This document shows, in pieces, positions 8,374-17,062 of a stretch of DNA of 64,000 bases. The DNA is from Deltaproteobacteria bacterium (lineage in GTDB: Bacteria; Myxococcota; JACRCW01), in assembly GCA_016218805.1 (NCBI GenBank), contig JACRCW010000008.1:1-64000 (forward strand). Reading direction: 5' to 3'. The notes under the pieces were generated by a model. The model ran no database searches, was not told where the DNA came from, and saw only the letters and a program-made list of their open reading frames with translations. Position 1 is the first letter of the stretch. Each line of letters starts with the position of its first letter. Made by a program: the position numbers and the translations under genes.

Positions 8374-9213
8374 TCAGGGGCGCGGCCACCGGACAATGCA
8401 GGTGTACGGGCCCACGGAGAACTTGTGGCCCGCCTCCAGGTCCACTTCGCGGATGGCCTGGCCGTCCACCAGGACCTTGGGGCCCAGCAGGCCGGTGGAC
8501 ACGCGCCGCAGGGCCACGCGGTTGCCCACCACGGACACGCTGGCCACAAAGCGCGGGACCGTCAGCCCCGTGAGCTTCACGTCACAGCTGGGGTCCCGCC
8601 CAAACTGGATGGGCGCGGAGCCCAGCGGGAGCACGCGCGGGGACTGGGCGCCCTCCTCAAACACCTCCAGCACCCGGCCCGAAGCAGGCGGCGAGCTGGG
8701 CAACTCGCGGGACAGGTGGTGGGCTGGCACGCCGCCGGCCAGGGCCAGGGCCGCGTCCAGCTTCACGCGGGGGTCACTGGGGGGCGGTTCCCGCGCAGCG
8801 GTGATGGACTTGGGGACCTGGAAGCCGGGCAGCGTGGTGACGTGGGTGAACGTCTCGCCAAACTCCGGCCGGTCCGTGGGCAGCACCTTGGGGCGGGCGG
8901 AGAAGCCGGGGAGGTCCTCAAACACCAGGTGGAACCGCTCAATGCAGATGACGTCGCCGCTGGCAATGTCCTCCACGATGACCCGCTGCGGCGGCGGCAT
9001 GCCCTTGCGCTGCACGTACAGGCCGTTGGGTGCGCCCAGGTCGGACAGGCGCCACCCCTCGGGGCGGCGGGCCAGGCGGGCGTGGCGGCGGCTGACGCTC
9101 TCATTCTCCAGCACAATGTCCGCCGGCGGCTGGCGCCCAATGAGGACCTCGTCCTGGTCAAACTCAAACTGTCTGGGCGGGTCCGTGTCGTGATTGACCG
9201 TCAAGCGAATCAT
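8374..9213 (-). CDS. Tandem FHA-domain protein
   Basis: 279 aa. An N-terminal forkhead-associated domain has the expected motif series: VLIGRQPPADIVLENESVSR with Arg near 27 and SRRHARL, then LSDLGAPNGLYV. FHA domains bind phosphothreonine peptides. A second, more degenerate FHA-like domain covers about residues 190-279 (IQFGRDPSCDVKLTGLTV, LLGPKVLVDGQAI) but lacks the SxxH core. A Pro-rich linker joins them. No membrane helix or signal is visible, so it is cytoplasmic, probably a reader of kinase phosphorylation; two Ser/Thr kinases are encoded later in the window, though a link is only inferred. GGGGGA precedes the ATG. The propeller-like gene lies upstream on the same strand, 54 bp away. 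Confidence 0.85.
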   Translation of the reverse strand: MIRLTVNHDTDPPRQFEFDQDEVLIGRQPPADIVLENESVSRRHARLARRPEGWRLSDLGAPNGLYVQRKGMPPPQRVIVEDIASGDVICIERFHLVFEDLPGFSARPKVLPTDRPEFGETFTHVTTLPGFQVPKSITAAREPPPSDPRVKLDAALALAGGVPAHHLSRELPSSPPASGRVLEVFEEGAQSPRVLPLGSAPIQFGRDPSCDVKLTGLTVPRFVASVSVVGNRVALRRVSTGLLGPKVLVDGQAIREVDLEAGHKFSVGPYTCIVRWPRP

Positions 9214-9267
9214 GCATCCCCCGGGGCGGCGGCTCCCATGGACACCGTGTTCCTACCAGAGCGCGCC

Positions 9268-11406
9268 CTAGGGCACATCCCAGTCCAGCACCGCGCGGCC
9301 TACATTGCCCATGGCGTCTTCCGCGCGGCAGGAGACAAAGTGCTTCCCGCGCGTGGGGCGCGGCAGGGTGACGGTGACCACCTCCCGCGGGCTGTCCAGG
9401 ACGGCATCCGCGGCCAGGCCCGGCACCGGTTCGCCGCCGTCCACACCGCAGGCCACGCCCACCAGCGGGCTGAGGTCCTCCACCTCCACGCGCAGCGCGG
9501 CCGGACCGGCCACGGACACCTTCAGGACGGGCGCCGTGCGGTCCACGGTGAACACGGCGGACAGCAATTCGGTGCGCGCGGCTTCCGGTGGCGGGTTGGA
9601 GGGCCAGTCCTCCGCGGTCACCCTGACGCGGTAGGCCCCGTCGCGCAGGCGTGACTCCTCCACGGAGAGGAACGGGTCCTTCAGCCCGGACCCCAGCGAA
9701 AGCACCTTGTCGCCGCCCTCGGTGAGCAGGTCCACGCCGTAGCGCAGCTCGTCATCATCCTCGTCAGCGGCGTGCCAGGTCAGCGTGCGCCAGCCCGCCT
9801 CATAGGTCTGCTTGGCCCGTGCGGCCGGCTCCGCCGGCGCCGGGCTCTGCAGGGGCTTGAGCTCAAAGTCCTCAAAGGCGCGCGCGCTGACGGAGAAGGT
9901 GCGCCCCTTCTGGTCGTCGCTGGGCATGGGCTCCACGCGCACGCCCGGCGCCAGCACATCAATGGCGGTGACGGTGGGGGGCACGTTCTGGCCGCGCCAG
10001 GCCAGGTGCAGCTCGCGCAGCACCGGTGAACCTTTGCCATCCCCCACCAGCGTGGCCTTCACCTGCGCAAAGCGCGCGCGCGCCAGCGCAGGGTTGCCGC
10101 CGGGGAAGGGCAGGGCCGCGCTCCAGGTGGACCAGGTGTCATCCGGCTCGTCCGTGTTGCCCACGCGCACCTGCAGGCTGAGGCGCGTCCCGGCCGGCAC
10201 GTCCCCCCGCGCCCACAGCCGGCCAAAGCGTGCGTGCCGCTCAGCGTCCCACACCGGGCCCAGGTACACGCCCTCCTTCACCGCCGCGCTCCCCAGCTGC
10301 GCCAGCGCGGACGCATGGCTCAGCCCCAGCACCACGCCGCGCGGGCCGCGCGCCATGGCCGTGATGCGTGCGCTTTCCACGCGCCCCACCAGCGTCACGC
10401 TGCGCCCGTCCACGTCCGCGCGGTACAGCCGCCCGCGCCCGCCGGTGCCAATGTACACGCCTGCGGCGTCGTCAAATGCCACCGCGTAGGCCGCGTCCTT
10501 CTTCCCGCGCCACACGCGCCGCACATCCCCGCTGGGATAGATGATCACCACCTCGCTGTTCTTGGTGTCCGCCGCCGTGCTGTCGTCGTCGTCGCCCGCA
10601 TCGCTGGCCGCCAGCAGTGCGTCGTTCCCCTCGCCCTTGCCCTCGTTGGCCACCAGCCCCGCGGCCAGGGTCCCGTCCGCACGCACCGCCAGGGAGGTCA
10701 CCTCCTCCAGCGCCGAATCATGGTGCGCAAACACCACGCCCTTGCCGTCCACCTGCCAGATGATGCCCTTGCGCCCCCCGCCCACGACGACGCCCTTGCC
10801 CCCGGGCAGCGCCGCCACCGCGCGCAGCAGCTTCTCCTTGAGGGCGGATTCGCCCACGCGCACCGCCTTGTCCTTTTCCGTGACGCGGTACAACGCGCCG
10901 GGGTCCCCGGTGACCGCCCACAGCGCGGTGCCGTCCCACGCCAGCCCCCACACCTGCTTGGCCTCCGGCGTCCACCACGTGTCCGCTTTGCCGCTGCCCA
11001 GCTCAATGCGCACCACCTTCCCGGACGGGGAGGTGGCCGCAAACAGCCCGCCCTTGCCGTCCAGCGCCAGCGCCGTCACCAGCGCTTCGGCGGGTTCCAG
11101 CAGCGTCCTGGCCTTGCCCGCGGCGTCCACCGCCACCACGCGCGCCGGGTTGCCGGTGGCGGCGTAGCAGGTCCCGCGCGGGTCACAGACCAGCGCCAGG
11201 ACGGGACCGCCGTCCACGGCGGCCAGCTTCTGGATGGCGGGGGCCAGGACCACGGCGCCGGTGCTGACCACGGAGGTGGTCACCGGTTCGCCGTCCGCCA
11301 GCTTGTCAAAGTCCGCGGCGGACAGGACCTGGGTGCGGGCCGCCCGTGCGTCCGCCGCCGCGTGGACCAGGAGCACCCCGGTGAGGAACAGCCCTGACAT
11401 GCGCAT
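9268..11406 (-). CDS. Secreted beta-propeller-like protein
   Basis: 712 aa from the ATG at 11406, chosen because a signal peptide follows (MRMSGLFLTGVLLVHAAADA). Residues about 45-420 contain repeated blades such as VLALVCDPRGTCYAATGNPA, VTALALDGKGGLFAATSPSG and VWGLAWDGTALWAVTGDPG, the pattern of NHL/YVTN/two-component-regulator propellers. An Asp-rich insertion (DAGDDDDSTAAD) could bind calcium. The C-terminal 280 residues hold beta-sandwich segments (LSLQVRVGNTDEPDDTWSTW, DGAYRVRVTAEDWPSNPP) like extracellular Ig/FN3 folds, and two late Cys residues. It is likely periplasmic or secreted, with a binding rather than catalytic role. It follows the EamA gene by 41 bp. Confidence 0.65.
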   Translation of the reverse strand: MRMSGLFLTGVLLVHAAADARAARTQVLSAADFDKLADGEPVTTSVVSTGAVVLAPAIQKLAAVDGGPVLALVCDPRGTCYAATGNPARVVAVDAAGKARTLLEPAEALVTALALDGKGGLFAATSPSGKVVRIELGSGKADTWWTPEAKQVWGLAWDGTALWAVTGDPGALYRVTEKDKAVRVGESALKEKLLRAVAALPGGKGVVVGGGRKGIIWQVDGKGVVFAHHDSALEEVTSLAVRADGTLAAGLVANEGKGEGNDALLAASDAGDDDDSTAADTKNSEVVIIYPSGDVRRVWRGKKDAAYAVAFDDAAGVYIGTGGRGRLYRADVDGRSVTLVGRVESARITAMARGPRGVVLGLSHASALAQLGSAAVKEGVYLGPVWDAERHARFGRLWARGDVPAGTRLSLQVRVGNTDEPDDTWSTWSAALPFPGGNPALARARFAQVKATLVGDGKGSPVLRELHLAWRGQNVPPTVTAIDVLAPGVRVEPMPSDDQKGRTFSVSARAFEDFELKPLQSPAPAEPAARAKQTYEAGWRTLTWHAADEDDDELRYGVDLLTEGGDKVLSLGSGLKDPFLSVEESRLRDGAYRVRVTAEDWPSNPPPEAARTELLSAVFTVDRTAPVLKVSVAGPAALRVEVEDLSPLVGVACGVDGGEPVPGLAADAVLDSPREVVTVTLPRPTRGKHFVSCRAEDAMGNVGRAVLDWDVP

Positions 11407-11447
11407 GGACGCTGCTTGTACCCGTCGGGTGCGGGGTGGCGCCAGCG

Positions 11448-11909
11448 TCACGCCTCCGGCGTGCCTGAGGTGGTGCCCGCCGCCGGCCACTCCAGCAGCA
11501 CCAGCCCCGCCAGGATGACCACAATGGCCACCCATTGCCGCGCCAGCAGCTTCTCACCCAACAGCGCCCAGGCCAGCAGGAGCGTGACCGCGGGATAGGT
11601 GCTGGTGGCCGCCACCACCAGCCCGCTGTCCAGCTCGCGCAGCGCGTGGAAGTAGAAGTAGTTCCCCACCAGGGACGCCAGCACGCCGGCCACGCACATC
11701 ACGCCCACCTGCAGCGGCGTCAGCGTCAGCGCCAACCCAAACCGCGAATTGACCCCCAGCACACCCAGCGCGGCCACCACGGCCGCCACGCTGCGCACGG
11801 TGACGGCCAGCACCGGGTCCACGCCGGCCTTGAGGATGACGCGGTCCAGCAGGGGCACCGTCCCCCACACCAGCACCGTGGCCAACATGAACAGGTGCGC
11901 GCGCGTCAT
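11448..11909 (-). CDS. Half-size EamA/DMT-family transporter
   Basis: 153 aa, one EamA repeat only. Five membrane helices are visible, opening with HLFMLATVLVWGTVPLLDRV and closing with QWVAIVVILAGLVLLEWP; the EamA hallmark GNYFYFHALRELDSGLVVAA and YPAVTLLLAWALLGEK sit between. Most EamA proteins have two such repeats (about 300 aa, ten helices), so this one would have to dimerise like EmrE-type small multidrug transporters. Substrate unknown. It starts 19 nt after frr stops, probably in the same transcript. Confidence 0.8.
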   Translation of the reverse strand: MTRAHLFMLATVLVWGTVPLLDRVILKAGVDPVLAVTVRSVAAVVAALGVLGVNSRFGLALTLTPLQVGVMCVAGVLASLVGNYFYFHALRELDSGLVVAATSTYPAVTLLLAWALLGEKLLARQWVAIVVILAGLVLLEWPAAGTTSGTPEA

Positions 11910-11928
11910 GCGGCGACCACGGGGGCCG

Positions 11929-12486
11929 TCAGACCTCCATGATCTCCTTTTCCTTCTTGGCCACCACGTCGTCCACCAGCTTGGTGTGCGCGTCCGTCTC
12001 GTCCTGCACGCGCTTGAGCGCGCGGGTGGAATCGTCCTCGGTGATCTCGGACTCCTTGAGGAGTTCCTTGAGCATCTCGTTGGCGTCCCGCCGCGCGTTG
12101 CGGATGGCCACCTTGGCCTCCTCCGCCTTCACGCGCACGGTCTTGAGCAGGTCCTTGCGCCGCTCCTCAGTGAGCGCGGGGATGGGCAGGCGGATGATCT
12201 CACCGTCAGACTGCGGGTTGATGCCCAGGTCTGAGGCTTTGATGGCCTTCTCAATGTCCGCAATGATCCGCTTCTCCCACGGCTTGATGACAATGAGCCG
12301 CGGGTCCGCCACCTGCACGCCCGCCACCTGGTTCAACGGCGTCATGGACCCGTAGTAGTCCACCCGGATGCCGTCCAGCAGCGCCGTGTTGGCCCGCCCC
12401 GTGCGCACCTTGGCCAGCCCCTGCTTGAGCGCCTCCACCCCGGCGCCCATGGTGCCCCTGCACTCGCTGATCACGTCCTCAACCAT
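11929..12486 (-). CDS. frr: Ribosome recycling factor
   Basis: 185 aa, the standard length. RRF works with EF-G to split post-termination ribosomes. Conserved segments are KVRTGRANTALLDGIRVDYY, MTPLNQVA, WEKRIIADIEKAI, SDLGINPQSDGEIIRLPIP, LTEERRKDL and ARRDAN. The start at 12486 is chosen over an upstream in-frame GTG (12507) because GAGGAGG lies 5 nt before it and the length then matches the family. It follows pyrH by 10 nt, the usual bacterial order pyrH-frr. Confidence 0.97.
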   Translation of the reverse strand: MVEDVISECRGTMGAGVEALKQGLAKVRTGRANTALLDGIRVDYYGSMTPLNQVAGVQVADPRLIVIKPWEKRIIADIEKAIKASDLGINPQSDGEIIRLPIPALTEERRKDLLKTVRVKAEEAKVAIRNARRDANEMLKELLKESEITEDDSTRALKRVQDETDAHTKLVDDVVAKKEKEIMEV

Positions 12487-12496
12487 GGCTTCCTCC

Positions 12497-13273
12497 TCAA
12501 CGGTCACGGGGCGCGGGCGGCAGTTCGCCTACCACGGTTCCCACGTGTTCCCCCTTCATGGCCCTGATGATGTTCCCGCGCTTGTGCAGATTGAACACGA
12601 TGATGGGCATCTTGTTCTCCATGCACATGCTGATGGCCGTGGCATCCATGACCTTGAGGCCGCGCTGCAGCACCTCGGGGTAGCTCACGCGGTCATACTT
12701 CACCGCCGCGGCGTCCTTCTCCGGGTCCCGGTCATAGATGCCGTCCACCTTGGTGGCCTTCATGATGACGTCCGCGTGCATCTCCATGCCGCGCAGGGAC
12801 GCGCCCGTGTCCGTGGTGAAGTACGGGTTGCCGGTGCCGCCGGCCAGGATGACCACGCGGCCCTTCTCCAGGTGCCGCAGCGCGCGGCGCCGGATGTACG
12901 GCTCACACAGGGAACTCATCTCAATGGCGCTCTGCACGCGCGTGGGGACGGCCAGGCGCTCCAGCGCGTCCTGCATGGCCATGGCGTTCATCACCGTGGC
13001 CAGCATGCCCATGTAATCCGCCGTGGCGCGGTCCATGCCCTCGGTGGCGGCGGACACGCCGCGGAAGATGTTGCCGCCGCCAATGACCAGCGCCACCTGC
13101 ACGCCCAGGTCCCAGACCTCCTTCACCTGGGTGGCAATCTCCACCAGCACCTTGGGACTGATGCCACCCTTGCCGTCACCCTGCAGCGCCTCGCCCGACA
13201 GCTTGAGCAGGACGCGCGAGAAGCGCGCGGATTCATGCAGCGCGGGTTGGGTGGGCGGGGGCACGGGCGTCAT
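12497..13273 (-). CDS. pyrH: UMP kinase
   Basis: 258 aa. Phosphorylates UMP to UDP in pyrimidine nucleotide synthesis; bacterial PyrH belongs to the amino-acid-kinase fold. Motifs seen are [10 protein letters not shown] (about residues 23-32), [46 protein letters not shown] and [21 protein letters not shown] (here [17 protein letters not shown]). It has an N-terminal Pro-rich extension of about 20 residues relative to the typical protein. The start at 13273 has GGAGAG upstream; an upstream in-frame ATG (13300) lacks a site. frr follows. The rpsB-tsf genes that commonly precede pyrH are absent; a large lipoprotein gene stands upstream on the same strand, ending 62 bp away. Confidence 0.97.
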   Translation of the reverse strand: MTPVPPPTQPALHESARFSRVLLKLSGEALQGDGKGGISPKVLVEIATQVKEVWDLGVQVALVIGGGNIFRGVSAATEGMDRATADYMGMLATVMNAMAMQDALERLAVPTRVQSAIEMSSLCEPYIRRRALRHLEKGRVVILAGGTGNPYFTTDTGASLRGMEMHADVIMKATKVDGIYDRDPEKDAAAVKYDRVSYPEVLQRGLKVMDATAISMCMENKMPIIVFNLHKRGNIIRAMKGEHVGTVVGELPPAPRDR

Positions 13274-13335
13274 TGACTCTCCGACGAAGGGCGGCGGCAT
13301 CTAGCCACCCGTGCACGCCGGGGTCAAGACGGAGC

Positions 13336-16110
13336 CTACTGGGCGACGGCGTAGACGCTGTCCCGCACGCCGGGCGCATAGAACTGCGGCGGCGTGTAGC
13401 CGTTGATGCCAGTGAGCACGCCGTAGGGGAAGTCCCGCGACGTGGGCGCGTTGAACGTGCACTGCCCGGTGGCGGAGTTCCACGCGGCGTCCGTCACAAA
13501 GCACCAGCCGTCCGCCGGAATCCCGCTGCAGGTGTACCTCTTGAAGCCGGTGTTCTTGCAGTACACCTCCACGTCCACGTCCACCGTGTTGAACCCGGCG
13601 GCGGGCACGCCGCGCTGGTTGCCGGTGAAGGTGCCCGGCGGGCCCTCCACCACGGGCTCGCCGTAGTAGTGGATGGCAATGGTGTACGTCCCGGTGGCGG
13701 GGTGCTTGATGGAGATGTTCTCCGGCGTGCACACCCGCTCCCCGTTGCCATCCACGTAGCAGCCGCGCCGGTTGTCAATGTCCAGCTTGGGGTAGGCATC
13801 CGCGGTGAAGTTGCCAAACGAGTACAGCAGCGTGGCGACGTAAGTCGGGTCGTAGTAGTCTCCGCTCCACTGCAGCGTCTGGACGCCGCATGCCGGCTGG
13901 CCGGGCACCGTCACGGTGCAGGAGGTGCAGTTGTAGTAGTGACAGTCCGGGTAGGCGCGCGCGCCCTCCTCGGTGAGGTTGGTCACGTAGACGGTGGGGA
14001 ACCCGCCGATGGACCAGCTGTAGTTGTTGACCGGGCCCCAGTTGAACTCCCAGAAATAGCCGGCCCCGTTGGCCCCGCCCACCGGGTGCAGCAGGTGGAT
14101 GTCCACGTCCACCGGGTCATGCATGACCAGTTGGACGTTCATGTCCTCGTCGGGCCCGGCGATGGTGAACGCCACGTCGCACGTCTGCTCTGCCGCCCCC
14201 ACCTGCGTGAGCGTGGCCCGCATGGTGTAGTTCCCGCGGATCACCGGGGTGAAGGTGACGGAGAGCGAGGCGACATTGGACAGCGCCAGGCTGTCCTGCG
14301 CCGGTTCCGCCACAATGCTCCAGCGCAGGCTCCATGACCCCGCGGTGGCCCCAGCAACGGCGGCGGTCAGCGTGATGGTGTCCAGGATGCGCTTGCCCAC
14401 CGGAGCCGCGGGGCAGCTGAGCACGCCCGCGCCCTCGTCCGTGTAGCCGTTGCAGTTGTTGTCCACGCCGTCCGCCGGCACCTCCGCGTGGCCCGTGTAC
14501 GCCGTGTTGTCCGTGTCCAGGCAGTCATCCCCGCCGCAGGCCACCGGCGTGTGTCCGTCCTGGTCCACGTCCGGCGTGCGCGTCCCGCAGCCGCCCGCGG
14601 GGTCACAGAAGCCCACGTTGCACGCGCCATTGTTGGGGCACGCGCCGTGGTCCGGCCGGTGCGCCGGCACGCCGCCCACGCACTCCTCCACCGTGCACGC
14701 CACGGTGTCCGCGGCCGGGGTGTCGTTGTTGTCATCCACCAGCACCACGCTGGTGCCGTTGCACGTGACGGTCTTGCAGTCCCCCGCCACCTGGACGGGG
14801 CTGGGGTTGGCGGCGCGCTGGCAGTCGTTGACGCGGTCACACGTGTCAATGGTGCACGCGTTCCCGTCGTCACACGCCGCATCATCCGGTGTGTGGATGG
14901 CGGTGCCGGTGGCCGTGTCACAGGTGTCCACCGTGCAACCCACGTTGTCACTCAGCGTCCCGGCGCAGTCCGTGGGCCGCACGCAGGACCCGTTGTTGCA
15001 CACCAGCGGCGGCGTGCACGGGTTGGCCGTGTCACACGTCGGGTTGCGCGTGCAGACGTTGTTCACGCAGGACTGGTCCAACGGGCATTCGGCGTCACCG
15101 GTACAGCCGGGGTTGGGCTCGCAGCGGCCGGTGGCGCAGTGTAGGGCGGCGGGGCAGTCCGCGTCACCGGTGCACTGCGGGCCCTGGTGGCACACGCCGG
15201 CGGAGCAGTACTGGTCCGTGGGACACTCTGCGTGGGTGGTGCACGTGGGATTGTCCACGCAGACGCCCGCCTCGCACGAACGCGTGTCCGCGCAGTCGGC
15301 GTTGGTGGTGCAACACCCGTTGGCCGCGGTGCACACGCAGCCGCTGGCGCCCTGACATTCCTCGCCGGGGGCGCACTGCGCGCCGGCGTTGGCCCCCAGG
15401 CAGTCACCCTGGGCGCCGCAGAAGCCCGTGCTCACCGCGGGGTCCACGCACACGGCGCCCAGCGTGGCGTCCACGCACCGCACCAGCGGCGCGTTGCAGG
15501 CAATGTCGCAGAAACCGTTCACGCACATCTTGGCGCCGGGGCACTCGGTGCCGCGGTGGCTGCCCAGGCAGTCACCCTGGGCGCCGCACCACATGGGGTC
15601 TTCCAGCGGGTTGACGCAGTTGCCGTCACACCGGATCTCGCCGGCGTTGGGGCACGGCGCACCGGAACTGCCGCCGCTGCTGGAGGAGGAAACAGCGCCG
15701 CCGGAGCTGCCGCCGCCGGACGCCGTCCCGGATGTGCCGCTGCTGCCGGACGTCCCCGAGGACCCGGAGGTCCCGGACGTGCCGGACGACCCACCTGACG
15801 ACGAGGTCCCGCCCGAACTGAGGTCACCCGACGAGCCGCCCGACGACGAGAGGTCCCCGCTGGTGCCGCTGGAACCCGGTGACCCGCTGGTCCCGCCGGA
15901 AGCCGTGGTGCCGCTGGTCCCGCCGGAGCCGGACGCTCCGCCGGTGGAACTGCTGGCGGACTGCGCGGGTGCGCACGCGCCCTCCACGCACTCCTGCCCC
16001 GCTGAACAATCCGTGGTGGCACTGCAGGTGGAGCCGGTGTTCTTGGGCGTGCAACCCAGGGACGTCGCCAATGCGGCCGCAGCCAGCCAGGCAAAGTGGT
16101 GTGTGCGCAT
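13336..16110 (-). CDS. Large Cys-rich lipoprotein with MopE motif
   Basis: 924 aa. Signal sequence MRTHHFAWLAAAALATSLGC with Cys20 as probable lipid site, then a Cys knot (CSATTDCSAGQECVEGAC), a Gly/Ser spacer to about residue 135, and a long region (about 140-520) with dozens of cysteines in CxxxxxCPxxxxCxxGxC units, such as CTGDADCPAALHCATGRC. A MopE-type metal-binding motif follows (CGGDDCLDTDNTA, then PADGVDNNCNGYTDEG), a family known to bind metals on the cell surface. The last 330 residues form beta domains (PKC-like NYTMRATLTQVG, VDVDIHLLHPVGGANGAGYF). The start at 16110 has no Shine-Dalgarno but a promoter-like pair directly upstream. Probably an outer-surface protein; ligand unknown. 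Confidence 0.75.
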   Translation of the reverse strand: MRTHHFAWLAAAALATSLGCTPKNTGSTCSATTDCSAGQECVEGACAPAQSASSSTGGASGSGGTSGTTASGGTSGSPGSSGTSGDLSSSGGSSGDLSSGGTSSSGGSSGTSGTSGSSGTSGSSGTSGTASGGGSSGGAVSSSSSGGSSGAPCPNAGEIRCDGNCVNPLEDPMWCGAQGDCLGSHRGTECPGAKMCVNGFCDIACNAPLVRCVDATLGAVCVDPAVSTGFCGAQGDCLGANAGAQCAPGEECQGASGCVCTAANGCCTTNADCADTRSCEAGVCVDNPTCTTHAECPTDQYCSAGVCHQGPQCTGDADCPAALHCATGRCEPNPGCTGDAECPLDQSCVNNVCTRNPTCDTANPCTPPLVCNNGSCVRPTDCAGTLSDNVGCTVDTCDTATGTAIHTPDDAACDDGNACTIDTCDRVNDCQRAANPSPVQVAGDCKTVTCNGTSVVLVDDNNDTPAADTVACTVEECVGGVPAHRPDHGACPNNGACNVGFCDPAGGCGTRTPDVDQDGHTPVACGGDDCLDTDNTAYTGHAEVPADGVDNNCNGYTDEGAGVLSCPAAPVGKRILDTITLTAAVAGATAGSWSLRWSIVAEPAQDSLALSNVASLSVTFTPVIRGNYTMRATLTQVGAAEQTCDVAFTIAGPDEDMNVQLVMHDPVDVDIHLLHPVGGANGAGYFWEFNWGPVNNYSWSIGGFPTVYVTNLTEEGARAYPDCHYYNCTSCTVTVPGQPACGVQTLQWSGDYYDPTYVATLLYSFGNFTADAYPKLDIDNRRGCYVDGNGERVCTPENISIKHPATGTYTIAIHYYGEPVVEGPPGTFTGNQRGVPAAGFNTVDVDVEVYCKNTGFKRYTCSGIPADGWCFVTDAAWNSATGQCTFNAPTSRDFPYGVLTGINGYTPPQFYAPGVRDSVYAVAQ

Positions 16111-16117
16111 GAGGTGA

Positions 16118-16146
16118 GTTATCGGCCGCGCGACCGATGTTGTCCA
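16118..16146 (-). promoter_or_regulatory. Predicted leaderless promoter
   Basis: On the minus strand TGGACA (16141-16146), 17-bp spacer, GATAAC (16118-16123), then 7 nt to the ATG at 16110. No ribosome binding site intervenes. The promoters of this lipoprotein gene and of the HAD gene point away from each other. Confidence 0.45.
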
Positions 16147-16270
16147 TTCCGGGTACCCGTTTTCGTCGACAGATCGCGTGTCTTGCGCTGTGGGCGGCTT
16201 CCCCACGCAGGGCGGGATGCCCCGGATGGAACGTCAGGCGCGGCGCATTGCCGCGCTTTGGGACGCGCGC

Positions 16271-16300
16271 TTGACGTGCGGGAGAGCGCTCCTCTACCGC
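16271..16300 (+). promoter_or_regulatory. Predicted leaderless promoter
   Basis: TTGACG (16271-16276), 18-bp spacer, TACCGC (16295-16300), then 6 nt to ATG 16307. Confidence 0.45.
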
Positions 16301-16306
16301 GGGGGC

Positions 16307-17059
16307 ATGACGCAGCCACCGCGGCCGTTTGGATTCCCGGTGACCCACGCGGCGCAGGACGTGGTGCGGGACACGCTGGAGCGCGTGGCCGCCACGCGCG
16401 CCGCCGGCCGCGTGCCCGTGGTGCTGTTTGATCTTGACGGGACGTTGTTCGACAACGCGCCGCGGACCTGGCAGATCCTTTACGAGTTCAGCGTGCTGCG
16501 CGCCCGGCACGAGCTGACCGCCCGGCTGCGCACGCTTCCCAAGCACCAGCTGCCCTACGCCCTGGCGGACATCCTGGCCCTGGTGGACGAGCACGACGGG
16601 GAGTTGCTGCGGCAGGTGGCGGCGTTCTGGGAGGACCGGTTCTTCCGGGATGACTACATCCGCTATGACGAGCCGGTGCGCGGCGCTTTGCAGTTCGTAC
16701 GCATGCTGTACGACGCGGGGACGACGGTGGTGTACTTCAGCGGGCGCGACAGTCCCGGCATGCTGGTGGGCACGGCGCAGAGCCTGCGCACGCACGGCTT
16801 TCCCGTGGGTGTGCCGCGCGCGGTGATGGCGCTCAAGGAGTCCTTTGACGTGGAGGACCTGGTGTTCAAGCGGCGCGCGGTGGAGTTCATGGACACCCTG
16901 GGCGAGGTGGTGGCGTCGTTCGACAATGAACCGGGCAACTGCAACATGTTCCGGCAGGCGTGGCCGCGCGCGGCCATTGTCGCGGTGGCCACGTCACACG
17001 CCCCCAATCCGCACCCGCTGCATCCCTCCGTCGCGGTGATTCGCGACTTTGTGGACTGA
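16307..17059 (+). CDS. HAD-superfamily hydrolase
   Basis: 250 aa. Motif I is VVLFDLDGTLFDNAP (about residues 38-52) with both catalytic aspartates; motif II is VVYFSGRDSPGM (Ser near 143); a Lys in VFKRRAV serves as motif III and VVASFDNEPGNC supplies the acidic motif IV. These are the full set for a haloacid-dehalogenase-type phosphohydrolase. The SGRD form resembles polynucleotide-kinase-phosphatase-like or acid-phosphatase-like HADs rather than phosphoglycolate phosphatase, so the substrate is open. The start at 16307 matches a promoter whose -10 ends 6 nt before it; longer frames upstream lack support. The WYL regulator gene follows after 3 nt. Confidence 0.85.
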   Translation: MTQPPRPFGFPVTHAAQDVVRDTLERVAATRAAGRVPVVLFDLDGTLFDNAPRTWQILYEFSVLRARHELTARLRTLPKHQLPYALADILALVDEHDGELLRQVAAFWEDRFFRDDYIRYDEPVRGALQFVRMLYDAGTTVVYFSGRDSPGMLVGTAQSLRTHGFPVGVPRAVMALKESFDVEDLVFKRRAVEFMDTLGEVVASFDNEPGNCNMFRQAWPRAAIVAVATSHAPNPHPLHPSVAVIRDFVD

Positions 17060-17062
17060 CGC

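Noticed and set aside
12487..12507. Upstream GTG start for frr
   Set aside because: GAGGAGG fits the ATG at 12486, and 185 aa is the normal RRF length.
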